Positions 31,911 through 39,607 of a stretch of 42,115 bases of DNA are shown in pieces (the first letter of the stretch is position 1; each line of letters begins with the position of its first letter). Origin of the DNA: CAYQJS01 sp964417895 (lineage in GTDB: Bacteria > Chloroflexota > UBA6077 > SHYK01); NCBI GenBank assembly GCA_964417895.1, contig CAYQJS010000049.1, forward strand, positions 1 to 42,115, read 5' to 3'. Under the pieces are notes generated by a model. That model was not told the DNA's origin. It made no database searches and saw only the letters and a list, made by a program, of their open reading frames with translations. The position numbers were made by a program, and so were the translations under genes.

Positions 31911-32222
31911 GTGACGCCGAAAGGCGTCAATCTCTCAGGTGTGAGTGTGGCGAAGCAGAGCAGCCACGCGCTTGCCGGGCGGATCGGCGGACTGGTCACG
32001 GCCAGTCGGCACGACCCCCACGACTATACGAGTGCCGCGCGACGGGCCTTCCTCGCGCGCTTTGAGAGGGAGGTCGATCCAGACGCGCAACTGCCGGAGG
32101 ATGAGCGAAAGCGGCGCGCCAGGGCGGCGCTCGCGGCCCACATGACTCGCCTCGCCCACGAGTCAGCCAAGAAGCGTGCGCGCCCCGCTCCACGCCCGGC
32201 ACAGGGTAGCCTCTTCTCCTAA
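31911..32222 (+). CDS. Small basic protein of unknown function
   Basis: 103 residues, rich in Arg and Ala. After a GTG start (GGAAG about 9 bases upstream) it reads HALAGRIGGLVTASRHDP, then FLARFEREVDPDAQLPEDERKRRA and AHMTRLAHESAKK. The middle looks like a conserved helical protein, and I have a weak memory of similar short proteins in Actinobacteria and Chloroflexota, but I cannot name a family. In-frame GTG codons at 31941 and 31947 are other possible starts. No membrane segment is seen. The positive charge suggests nucleic acid binding, which is a guess. Confidence 0.6.
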   Translation: MTPKGVNLSGVSVAKQSSHALAGRIGGLVTASRHDPHDYTSAARRAFLARFEREVDPDAQLPEDERKRRARAALAAHMTRLAHESAKKRARPAPRPAQGSLFS

Positions 32223-32252
32223 CGAGGATCGCGACAGCGCTCGGAGGTCCTG

Positions 32253-32831
32253 ATGTCTGCACCGCTCCCCCGCCGCCTCTACCGCAGCCGAAACGAGCGC
32301 ATGATCAGTGGCGTGTCTGGCGGGCTGGCCGTCTACTTCGGAATCGACCCGGCACTGGTCCGCGTGCTTTGGGTGCTGGGGACGCTTCTTTCCGGTGGAC
32401 TCGTCCTGATCGGATACGTGGTGCTCTGGATCGTCGTTCCGGAGGAGGGGTTCACGGGCTCGGCGTCGCAGATAATGCGACACAACGTTGAGCAGATGAG
32501 CACAGAGGCAAGGCGCGCGGCTGAGGAGGTGCGCGAGGCCGTGCGCGGAGAGCATGCGCCTGGAACCGGGACCGAAGCTGGTGAGGGGCCAGTCGGCATG
32601 GAGGACGGGGAGCCCGTCTCCCCACGCGTCGAGATCATCCCGCTTGACGAAGGAGGTGATGTGCACCGCCGTAACCGCACCCAGTGGGCAGGGATCATCC
32701 TAATCGCCCTTGGCATCCTTTTCCTGGCCAGCAACTTCGGATTCTTTCGCTGGATCAATTGGGGACTGTACTGGCCCCTGATCCTCGTGGCCATCGGAGC
32801 GCTGATCCTGCTGAACCGCGTGCGAGGCTAG
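32253..32831 (+). CDS. PspC-domain membrane protein with C-terminal LiaI/LiaF-type segment
   Basis: 192 residues. The N-terminal PspC domain (RLYRSRNERMISGVSGGLAV, followed by a membrane segment VLWVLGTLLSGGLVLIGYVV) is followed by a charged linker (about 75-140). Two C-terminal membrane segments (WAGIILIALGILFLASNFGF; LYWPLILVAIGALILL) match the DUF5668/LiaI-like module. PspC proteins take part in envelope-stress responses. GGAGG lies before the ATG. The next gene starts within a few bases and has a matching membrane part plus a toast-rack domain, so the pair resembles a LiaF-type stress-sensing unit. Confidence 0.85.
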   Translation: MSAPLPRRLYRSRNERMISGVSGGLAVYFGIDPALVRVLWVLGTLLSGGLVLIGYVVLWIVVPEEGFTGSASQIMRHNVEQMSTEARRAAEEVREAVRGEHAPGTGTEAGEGPVGMEDGEPVSPRVEIIPLDEGGDVHRRNRTQWAGIILIALGILFLASNFGFFRWINWGLYWPLILVAIGALILLNRVRG

Positions 32832-32833
32832 CC

Positions 32834-33805
32834 CTGAACACGACGGCCGCGCCACGCTCTCGCTCGGTCGGCCACCTGGTCTGGCCACTCGTGCTCGTTG
32901 CGGTGGGAGCCCTGCTCCTGCTGGCGAATCTTGGCCTGCTGCCGCAGGATGTTTGGAAATCGGCGGCCCACCTGTGGCCTGTCATCCTCGTTGTTCTGGG
33001 GGCTGAGCTCCTCATCGCGCACCGTATCTCCTGGGCCGGCGTCCTCCTGGCGTTCATCGCGGTCGTCGTGCTCGGTGCTTTAGCTCAGGGCGTAGGGGTA
33101 CTGCCGGCGCGGGAGGTGGCCCGTGGCCCAGGAATCGCCGTCCCGGCCGGCAGCTTCTTCCAGCAGGCCCTGGAGGGGGCCGAAGTCGCGGAGATCGAGC
33201 TTTCTCATGCGGCGGGGCGACTTGACGTAACGTCCGGCGCCGGAGAGGGGATCCTCGCGGCAGTGGCCACGGACGGCGAGGCAGTGTTCGCCCGTCGCTA
33301 CCGGGTCCGTAACGGAGTCGGATCTCTCGACCTGTCCCTGGAGCGCGGCCTTGACGTGGGCTCCCTGTTGCGGGGACAAGGGGGTGCGCAACGGCTCGAC
33401 GTGCGCCTCTCTCGCGACGTGCCCATCAGGCGGCTCGAGGTGGACGCTGGGGCAGCGGATCTCAACCTCGATCTTGAGGGCCTGCGGCTACAGAGACTGC
33501 AAATCAACGCCGGGGCCAGCTCAATTCGGGTCCGCCTCCCCGCGCAGGGCGACGTGCGAGTGGACCTGAGTACGGGGGCGAGCAGCCTTGTGGTCGAGGT
33601 GCCAGCGGGCTCTGCCGCACGCATCAGGATCGACGGTGGTCTCTCGGGCTTTACGATCGACGAGCAACGCTTTCCGCGCACGTCCATGGAAGGCATCCCC
33701 GGCGTTGCGGCGAGCGCCGTGTACCGATCGCCGGATTTCGACCGCGTTGAGAACCGGGCCGACATTCGCATCTCGGCCGGAGCGGCTGGGGTCGAGGTGA
33801 GGTAG
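32834..33805 (+). CDS. LiaF-like membrane protein with toast-rack (DUF4097-like) domain
   Basis: 323 residues. The N-terminus has three hydrophobic segments (LVWPLVLVAVGALLLLANLG; LWPVILVVLGAELLI; WAGVLLAFIAVVVLGALAQG). The C-terminal about 190 residues form repeated beta strands of the toast-rack kind (IELSHAAGRLDVTSGAGEG, LEVDAGAADLNLDLEGL, LQINAGASSIRVRLPAQG, VDLSTGASSLVVEVPAGS). The start is uncertain: a CTG at 32834 has GAGG 6 bases upstream, and no in-frame ATG or GTG lies closer than a GTG inside the previous gene (32684). It is probably co-transcribed with the PspC gene and senses envelope stress. Confidence 0.78.
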   Translation: MNTTAAPRSRSVGHLVWPLVLVAVGALLLLANLGLLPQDVWKSAAHLWPVILVVLGAELLIAHRISWAGVLLAFIAVVVLGALAQGVGVLPAREVARGPGIAVPAGSFFQQALEGAEVAEIELSHAAGRLDVTSGAGEGILAAVATDGEAVFARRYRVRNGVGSLDLSLERGLDVGSLLRGQGGAQRLDVRLSRDVPIRRLEVDAGAADLNLDLEGLRLQRLQINAGASSIRVRLPAQGDVRVDLSTGASSLVVEVPAGSAARIRIDGGLSGFTIDEQRFPRTSMEGIPGVAASAVYRSPDFDRVENRADIRISAGAAGVEVR

Positions 33806-33819
33806 GTTCCCAGTCGGGT

Positions 33820-33863
33820 TTGCAACCAAGTTGCATGCAGGCTATACTGCAACCCAGTTGCAG
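33820..33863 (+). promoter_or_regulatory. Autoregulated promoter of the Fur-family gene with two Nur-type boxes
   Basis: Box 1 TTGCAA-CCAAG-TTGCAT (33820-33836) and box 2 CTGCAA-CCCAG-TTGCAG (33847-33863) have the TTGCAA-N5-TTGCAA layout that I recall for the nickel regulator Nur of Streptomyces. Box 1 contains a -35-like TTGCAA (33820-33825). TATACT (33843-33848) follows after 17 bases as the -10 and touches box 2. Repressor binding would block the promoter. The coding start at 33907 lies downstream, so an in-frame start at 33820 is ruled out. Confidence 0.8.
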
Positions 33864-33906
33864 AAGCCCGGGCCGGAAGGCGTGGGCCGGCGCGCAACGG
33901 TGCGAG

Positions 33907-34377
33907 ATGTGCACATCCACGTTTGACGGGACATGGCGGCTGCTGGCGCAGTCCGAGCGAATCCGGATCAGCGAGGCGTTGCGGGTGCGCGGCATGCACC
34001 TCACCGAGCAGCGCGAGGAGATCTGCGAAGTGATTTTCGGTTGCCCGGGTCACATCTGCGCCGAGCACATCCTGGAGGCCGTTGCAGAGCGTCGTCCCGA
34101 CCTGAAGGTCAACAAGACGACGGTCTACCGCGCGCTCGACCTGTTGCAGGAGCTGGACCTCGTGACGGAGCATAAGATCGATGATGGGCCCGCCCTCTAT
34201 GAGGCTGCCTCGCGAGGGCACCACGCGCATCTGATATGCAGCAAGTGCGGGCGCTCGCAGGACATGGACCCGCAGCTCGCCGAGAACGTGCGCATCGGCC
34301 TCTACGCACGCCATGGGTTCCAAACGGAGCTGGAGAGCCACCCGATCTTCGGAGTGTGCGCCAATTGCCGTGGCTAA
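33907..34377 (+). CDS. Fur-family metalloregulator, probably nickel-responsive (Nur-like)
   Basis: 156 residues from the ATG at 33907. The winged-helix part has LTEQREEICEVIFGCPGHICAEHI and the recognition segment NKTTVYRALDLLQELDLV. Metal-binding parts are HHAHLICSKCG (first CxxC) and a C-terminal CANC. The Fur family includes iron, zinc, manganese and nickel sensors; the assignment to nickel rests on the Nur-like operators at its own promoter and on the same palindrome before the nickel/cobalt permease gene downstream. It probably represses itself and the permease when nickel is ample. A zinc role is the main alternative. Confidence 0.85.
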   Translation: MCTSTFDGTWRLLAQSERIRISEALRVRGMHLTEQREEICEVIFGCPGHICAEHILEAVAERRPDLKVNKTTVYRALDLLQELDLVTEHKIDDGPALYEAASRGHHAHLICSKCGRSQDMDPQLAENVRIGLYARHGFQTELESHPIFGVCANCRG

Positions 34378-34400
34378 GACCATTTCGGCGTGCCTACCGG

Positions 34401-34417
34401 CTGCAACTCGGTTGCAA
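34401..34417. promoter_or_regulatory. Nur-type operator ahead of the nickel/cobalt permease gene
   Basis: CTGCAA-CTCGG-TTGCAA is the third TTGCAA-N5-TTGCAA-type palindrome, 24 bases after the stop of the regulator gene and 128 bases before the permease start. A dispersed repeat lies between it and the permease. No clear -10 could be matched to it. Confidence 0.75.
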
Positions 34418-34423
34418 GATTAC

Positions 34424-34510
34424 CGTCATGTTGCGGTGCGGACGAAGCATCTTCGCGAAAGACCCCGTCGGCGAGCTCAGGGCAGGCTCTTCGCTTCGCT
34501 CAGCATGACA
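34424..34510. repeat. TCAT...ATGACA dispersed repeat in the permease leader
   Basis: It starts CGTCATGTTGCGG, has CGAAGCATCTTCGCG and GCTCAGGGCAGGCTC in the middle, and ends GCTTCGCTCAGCATGACA. It begins 7 bases after the operator and occupies most of the untranslated leader of the nickel/cobalt permease gene. Confidence 0.75.
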
Positions 34511-34544
34511 CCTCATCGAGATTAAGGCGTGGCTGGAGCGGTCG

Positions 34545-35399
34545 ATGTTTGACGGAACGATCCTCACGCTGGTCGCTCTCGGCCTGGTTCTGGGACTTCG
34601 ACACGGCATCGACTGGGACCACCTCGCCGCCATCGCGGACATTACCAGCGCACGAGTGGGTGCTGGGCCCGGCGCTTCACGCGGCCTCGCCCCCGTCAAG
34701 ACGGAGGGGCCAGCGTGGTGGCATGAAGGACGCAAAGGGTTCTTCCTCGCCACGTTCTATGCGCTTGGCCATGCCTCGGTGGTAGTAGCCCTCGGGCTCC
34801 TTGCGATCTGGGCGAGCACCCTGCTGCCCGACTGGATCGATCCGATCATGGAGCGAGTAGTCGGCGTCACATTGTTGCTCCTGGGAGCTTGGGTCGTCTA
34901 TGCCATCTGGCGCGACGGGCGCGACTTCAGGCTCCGAAGCCGCTGGATGCTCGTCTTCTCACTGATTGGCAGGGCCTGGGCGGTCGCCAAGAGCAGGCTC
35001 ACAGGCCAGCCGATGCACCATAGGGACGAAGTGTCCCAGTATGGGCCGAAGACCGCCTACGCCGTGGGGATGATTCACGGGATCGGGGCGGAGACCGGGT
35101 CTCAAGCCCTACTTCTCGCCGGTGCCGCTGGCGCGACCAGTCCGCAGGCCGGCTCGCTTATGCTGCTCTCCTTCGTGGTGGGGCTCGTAATCTCGAACTC
35201 GCTGGTAGCGGCCTTCTCAGCCTTTGGATTCGTCTCCGCGCACGTCAAGCAGAACGTCTATCTCGCCATCGCCGTGCCCGCGGGGGCCCTCAGCCTGGTG
35301 ATCGGCGCCCTCTTCGTCACCGGCCAGGGGGCCGCGCTACCCGACCTGCAGCAAGTGCTCGACCTGCTCTTCGGTGCGTCCGGCGTGTCGGAGCCTTAG
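34545..35399 (+). CDS. NiCoT-type nickel/cobalt permease
   Basis: 284 residues with about six to seven hydrophobic segments. The first carries the family signature HX4DH: His20-GIDW-Asp25-His26. Others hold FYALGHASVVVALGL and MIHGIGAETGSQALLLAGA, as in NiCoT permeases. It would import nickel or cobalt across the cell membrane. A charged loop with several His (about 120-165, including PMHHRDE) lies between the helical groups. GGAG lies 7 bases before the ATG. The Nur-type box at 34401 and the regulator gene next door support nickel control. Confidence 0.88.
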   Translation: MFDGTILTLVALGLVLGLRHGIDWDHLAAIADITSARVGAGPGASRGLAPVKTEGPAWWHEGRKGFFLATFYALGHASVVVALGLLAIWASTLLPDWIDPIMERVVGVTLLLLGAWVVYAIWRDGRDFRLRSRWMLVFSLIGRAWAVAKSRLTGQPMHHRDEVSQYGPKTAYAVGMIHGIGAETGSQALLLAGAAGATSPQAGSLMLLSFVVGLVISNSLVAAFSAFGFVSAHVKQNVYLAIAVPAGALSLVIGALFVTGQGAALPDLQQVLDLLFGASGVSEP

Positions 35400-35472
35400 G
35401 CCGCAGACCTAACCGAGAATGTGGTCGACAGCGATATCCGAGTGCGATCGGGCTATCGGCCGCCCGTAGGCG

Positions 35473-37161
35473 TTACCTCCGATCCCACAAGTGCGCGTTC
35501 CAGCCCTGCTGGCGGGCTGTGACATTGGCAATGCGCTTGCCCATCAACGTGGGCGTCCCGTCGTAGAAGAGCCCCAGCATCTGCACGCCTTCGGTCGTCT
35601 GCCGAATGATCTGGCCCAGAATCTGCATACGCTCGGGCCGCGGGATGGTGACGAAGAACCGCTCGATGAGCGCGTCGAATGCCGGGTCCATGTAGCGAGC
35701 GTAGTTCCCGCCGACGAAGCTGTTCTCAGGGAGCGGCGCCGCCGAGCTGACGCGGTTGGTAAGGAACGACACGCTGCTCCCCTGGCGGTTCACCTGGAAG
35801 CCCGGGAACGTGGAGGTGTACTCTCGGCCGCTGGTCCTAGCGCGCGGAACGACGACAGGTTCGACCGCGGCGCCTGCGCGCTGCCAGAAGTCAGCCACGG
35901 CGAACATCGCTTTCTGGTTGATCTCAATCCCGGCAATGGCCCGGATCTCCAGCGCCAGCCGTTGCTGGCTCACATCCCTTAGCGTGCCATCAGCTCCGCG
36001 TGTGTACCCCAGCTCCTCCAGTATCTGCGATGCCCGACGCGGGTCGTGCTCGTAGCGGACGATGCTGGCTTCGACGTCGCGATACTCCGGCTCCTCGGCG
36101 GCGAGGAACGAGTGCGCCACTGCGCTGAACCCGCCCTGCAGCGAGTCCACCATCTCCTGGCGATCCATGGCGTGGAGGAGCGCCCGCCTCATGCGGACAT
36201 CGGCAACGATGGGTGGGCTGGGGTTGACGAACTGCGGGTAGATCACGATCCAGGATGCCGGTGAGATGGCGACGGTCCCTTCAGCCCACTTGTCACGAAA
36301 CTGGAGCGCCTCCTCCAGGGAGACGTTGCGGCCGAGCGTCAGCTCGACCGCCCCGGCCAGGATGTTGGCCGTCAAGGTGTTGGGATCGGGGATGAGCTTC
36401 ACCTCGATCTCATCGATGGCGGGTCGGCCCAGGATGTAGCGGTCGTTCGCCTGCAGCAGAATGTGGCTGCTGCGGACGAACTGGCGCACTCGGTACGGAC
36501 CCGTTCCGACGAACTCGTCGCTCCAGTACGGATCGTTCAGGATATCGCGCCCCCGCTCGCGGTAATCCCGCTCGAGGAGATGCTTCGGCAGCGGCAATGC
36601 CAGGGCCGCGGTGAACATCGTGTCGGCATAGATGTACGACTGCTTCCAACTGACGACGACGGTGCGCGGGTCGGGCGCGTCGACGCGGTCGATGGACTCA
36701 TAGGCAACGTTACGAAACACTTCGAGGTCCCGGTCCTGGACCACGCCGTAGGTGAACACGAGATCGTCGGACGTGAACGGGGTGCCGTCCTGCCACTGTG
36801 CGGCGGGCTTGACCTGCCATGTCGTGGTCATTCGGCCGTCCGGCTGGACCCGCCAGAGCCCGTTATCGATGGAAGGGACGACCTCAGCCAGCTGTGGTTG
36901 GAGCTGCCCGCGGTCATCTTCGACGGCCAGTCCCGCGCTGATGAGGAGCTGCAGCTCCGGCGCGCCGGCCGCGACGAACGTCATGGACGCGCGGTTGACG
37001 TGGTTGTTGACCGTGGGCGGATCGCTCATCATGCCGACGACAACGCGTTTGGGCCCCTCCGATCGCTGACTATCGCCGGCGGTCGGCTGCGCCGCCGGGG
37101 TACCCGGTGACGCGCAGGCCGCGGCCAATAGCGCAATCAACGGTAGAAGCGCGGTCCGCAA
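35473..37161 (-). CDS. Peptide/nickel-type ABC transporter substrate-binding lipoprotein (SBP family 5), copy C
   Basis: 562 residues. Lipobox LLAAAC with Cys16. Family marks: TWQVKPAAQWQDGTPFTSDDL, FVGTGPYRVRQF, DRYILGRPAIDEIEVKLI and MRRALLHAMDRQEMVDSL. It is about as different from copies A and B as they are from each other, so this is not a recent tandem duplication. It is convergent with the nickel permease gene, which makes a nickel-chelate role possible but speculative. No transport partners are nearby. Confidence 0.88.
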   Translation of the reverse strand: MRTALLPLIALLAAACASPGTPAAQPTAGDSQRSEGPKRVVVGMMSDPPTVNNHVNRASMTFVAAGAPELQLLISAGLAVEDDRGQLQPQLAEVVPSIDNGLWRVQPDGRMTTTWQVKPAAQWQDGTPFTSDDLVFTYGVVQDRDLEVFRNVAYESIDRVDAPDPRTVVVSWKQSYIYADTMFTAALALPLPKHLLERDYRERGRDILNDPYWSDEFVGTGPYRVRQFVRSSHILLQANDRYILGRPAIDEIEVKLIPDPNTLTANILAGAVELTLGRNVSLEEALQFRDKWAEGTVAISPASWIVIYPQFVNPSPPIVADVRMRRALLHAMDRQEMVDSLQGGFSAVAHSFLAAEEPEYRDVEASIVRYEHDPRRASQILEELGYTRGADGTLRDVSQQRLALEIRAIAGIEINQKAMFAVADFWQRAGAAVEPVVVPRARTSGREYTSTFPGFQVNRQGSSVSFLTNRVSSAAPLPENSFVGGNYARYMDPAFDALIERFFVTIPRPERMQILGQIIRQTTEGVQMLGLFYDGTPTLMGKRIANVTARQQGWNAHLWDRR

Positions 37162-37200
37162 GGTCAGGCTCCTCGACTATTCTGTCGGCGCCGCAAATTC

Positions 37201-37312
37201 GTGACCCCTGGGTCAGCGGGGTGCGTCACCCTCTCCCTCGCCCTCCCCCGTCGAGGGGGAGGGAAGGCCGCCCCCTCCCCCCTTGCGGGGGAGGGTTGGG
37301 GTGGGGGGTCAC
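37201..37312. repeat. Hairpin block with GTGACCCC...GGGGTCAC ends
   Basis: Two CCCTCCCCC...GGGGGAGGG hairpins are bracketed by GTGACCCC (37201-37208) and GGGGTCAC (37305-37312), exact inverted ends. It fills the gap between the lipoprotein gene C and the MmgE/PrpD gene. Confidence 0.75.
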
Positions 37313-37337
37313 GAAGGTCAGCGATCGTGTGCTCGCC

Positions 37338-38717
37338 TCACTGGCCCTGGACGGCCACCAGGTCGAGGACTGCCCGCAGGTCGGTCGTCTGCTCGACGTG
37401 CCAGAGAGCATCCAGCGCGGCATCCTGCTCGCGCTCGTTCATCACGCCGCGAGTGAGGCCTCGGAACTTCGCCTCGATGTCCGCGTCGCTCACCGGACGT
37501 TTGGAGTGGCCCAGGTGGTAGGGAATCCGCGCCGTATGCTCGCGACCATCGGTCGTCCCCACCGTCACGATGCTGAGGGTCGCCTCGGGCCAGGCAGCCT
37601 GACACTCGGCGTCCTCCACCACCGTGATCTTCTGCATCAGAGCCAGCAGCTCCCCCGAGCTCAGCAGCTCGTCGTCGAAGTGGGCCGGCTCGACGGAGCC
37701 AAACTGGAGAGCGCACGCCACGACATACGGGATGCTATGGTCGGCTGTCTCGCGCGTCTCCGGATGCCAGCGGCTCGGGTGGCCCGCCATGGAGAAGACA
37801 GCCTGCTCAAACGTGCGGATGTGCACGTTCGACACGTCGCGCTCCCCGGTGATGCCGAGGCGCTCCCGTGCCTCCAGCGCCCCTTCGACGGCCGTTTGGG
37901 AAAAGATGCCCGCCGGAAAGCGCTTGACGCGCGACTCCAGGATGCGAAACGGCTGGTCGTTGCCGTTTTCGCCGGCCAGGGGAGCCAGCTCGATAGGCCT
38001 GCCCGTGATGCCGGCGAAGAAGCCCTGCAGCCCCTCGAAAATGGCCTCGGGCCCGGTGAAGCCGCGCCGGGCCAGCATCGCGGCAAAGACCCCGTTCCGG
38101 CCGGTATTGGGCACGGCCGCGGCCTTCCAATGAGAGATGTTCTCGCGCCGCGCCTGGCCCAGCGCCATGCCGCCCACGACAGCCATTCGAAGCGCCTCGG
38201 CGAGCTGTGCTCGCGAGAGGCCCATCACTTTGCCGGCGCCCAGCGGCATGGAAATAGCCGAGTAAACGGCCTGGTCCCACACGCCCTCGCGCAGGCTGAA
38301 GGAGTCCACCCAGGCCGCCTGCACCTCATAGGCGAGTGCGCAGCCCGTGATCAGCTCCTGGCCCGATGCGCCACTTGCCTCGGCGGCGGCGAGCACCACC
38401 GGGAGATTGTCGGACGGATGGCTGCCGATGTAGGCGTCATTGAAGTCGAGATAGCGCACCATGGTTCCGTTGGCGAACGCCGCCACATCAGCCGTGGTGC
38501 GCGTCCGTGTCCCCAGCACCGTCGCCTGAGCGTCGCCATGGACCGTGGCTGCCAGCTCGCGGGCGATGCGGGCCGGGTCGCTGGCGAAGGCCCCGAGGCC
38601 ACATCCGAGGGAGTCGACCAGGACGCGCTTCGTCTGGTGCACCACCTCGGGCGGCAGGTCCTCATAGCGCAAACCGTCGCTGTACGCTGCGAGGCGATCG
38701 ACGATCTGATCAGGCAT
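37338..38717 (-). CDS. MmgE/PrpD family protein
   Basis: 459 residues, the usual length for the family that includes 2-methylcitrate dehydratase and iminodisuccinate epimerase. Family features are VDSLGCGLGA near residue 35, NGTMVRYLDFNDAYIGSHPSDNL near 85, GCALAYEVQ, GGMALGQARRENISHWKAAA, and VKRFPAGIFSQTAVEGAL in the C-terminal half. No other methylcitrate cycle gene is present here, so a role on another hydroxy- or amino-acid is likely. A dienelactone hydrolase gene lies 27 bases upstream on the same strand, suggesting an operon. Confidence 0.88.
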   Translation of the reverse strand: MPDQIVDRLAAYSDGLRYEDLPPEVVHQTKRVLVDSLGCGLGAFASDPARIARELAATVHGDAQATVLGTRTRTTADVAAFANGTMVRYLDFNDAYIGSHPSDNLPVVLAAAEASGASGQELITGCALAYEVQAAWVDSFSLREGVWDQAVYSAISMPLGAGKVMGLSRAQLAEALRMAVVGGMALGQARRENISHWKAAAVPNTGRNGVFAAMLARRGFTGPEAIFEGLQGFFAGITGRPIELAPLAGENGNDQPFRILESRVKRFPAGIFSQTAVEGALEARERLGITGERDVSNVHIRTFEQAVFSMAGHPSRWHPETRETADHSIPYVVACALQFGSVEPAHFDDELLSSGELLALMQKITVVEDAECQAAWPEATLSIVTVGTTDGREHTARIPYHLGHSKRPVSDADIEAKFRGLTRGVMNEREQDAALDALWHVEQTTDLRAVLDLVAVQGQ

Positions 38718-38744
38718 TCTCGGTCCATCCCCCCTTGAGTCGGA

Positions 38745-39476
38745 TTACACGCCCACCGGCTGCCGGACCAGGGGCCCGACGCTCCCGACGGGGAGGCCGA
38801 ACGTACGCCGGATGAACAGCACCGCCTCGCGGAAGGCGTCGTCCGCATGCTCGGCCATGTAGTCGCCACCGCCAGGCAAGGTGAACGCGTGCCGCGTGCC
38901 CCAGTACACCTTCAGCTCGAAATGCTTGCCGAGATCGTTCAGCTGCCGCGTCAGCTCGTACACGAGGCTGATGTTCACGGCCGGGTCCGAAGCGCCGTGC
39001 AGGATGATGAAGGGCACCTGGATCTTCAGGGCGGCGTCGAAGGGGTGCTCGGGCTGTTGAGGGGACAGCGACTCGTAGCGGAGGCCTCCGTGGAAGACGA
39101 CTCCCGCCGCGAACCCCGGAGTATTTCCCAGGCCCAGGTATGTGAGGCCGCCGCCCTTGCAATAGCCGCTCAGCACGATCTGGTCCGTCGCTACGTAGTC
39201 TCTTGCCTGCAGGCAGGCAAGGGCCCCCTCCACGGTCTGCTGAATATCGGGGTTCGGGACATCCAGCCCGTACGTCATGTAATTAACGGCCAGGTCGATG
39301 ATCCCCTCCTCTGCAAAGCGAACGCCCACGTCCTTAAAGCTGTCGCTCACGCCATTTCGGCCGTGGAGCCGAATGATGGCGGGATAGCGCCCGTTGTCCG
39401 CCGGTCGAGAGATCCATGCCTGGATGTCTCCGCCGCCTCCGGGAAAGCGCACTTCTTCTGTTCTGGCCTCGTACAT
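38745..39476 (-). CDS. Dienelactone hydrolase family protein
   Basis: 243 residues from the ATG at 39476, which has AAGGAG 8 bases upstream; an in-frame start at 39509 is not supported. It has an alpha/beta-hydrolase fold with catalytic Cys106 (SGYCKGG), Asp164 (GASDPAV) and His196 (RHAFTLPG), the Cys-Asp-His triad of dienelactone hydrolases. Dienelactone hydrolases open lactones made in chloro-aromatic breakdown, though many family members act on other esters. It precedes the MmgE/PrpD gene in the same direction. Confidence 0.88.
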   Translation of the reverse strand: MYEARTEEVRFPGGGGDIQAWISRPADNGRYPAIIRLHGRNGVSDSFKDVGVRFAEEGIIDLAVNYMTYGLDVPNPDIQQTVEGALACLQARDYVATDQIVLSGYCKGGGLTYLGLGNTPGFAAGVVFHGGLRYESLSPQQPEHPFDAALKIQVPFIILHGASDPAVNISLVYELTRQLNDLGKHFELKVYWGTRHAFTLPGGGDYMAEHADDAFREAVLFIRRTFGLPVGSVGPLVRQPVGV

Positions 39477-39607
39477 GGTGGCATCTCCTTTTCCTCTGTG
39501 GTTGGTCAAGCATACTCCTCAGGCGTCTGAGCCGTGATCCCCTGGCCGCTATAGTAGGAGAAAGCCGTCGGAACGACCATCAGGACCCACCGGTCGTACA
39601 GGTGAAC

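Noticed and set aside
33820..33906. Upstream start of the Fur-family gene at 33820
   Set aside because: That codon lies within the -35/operator region, upstream of the predicted transcript start.
37107..38738. A 543-residue plus-strand protein
   Set aside because: It runs antisense over the MmgE/PrpD gene, which has clear family motifs on the minus strand; high GC keeps the opposite frame open.
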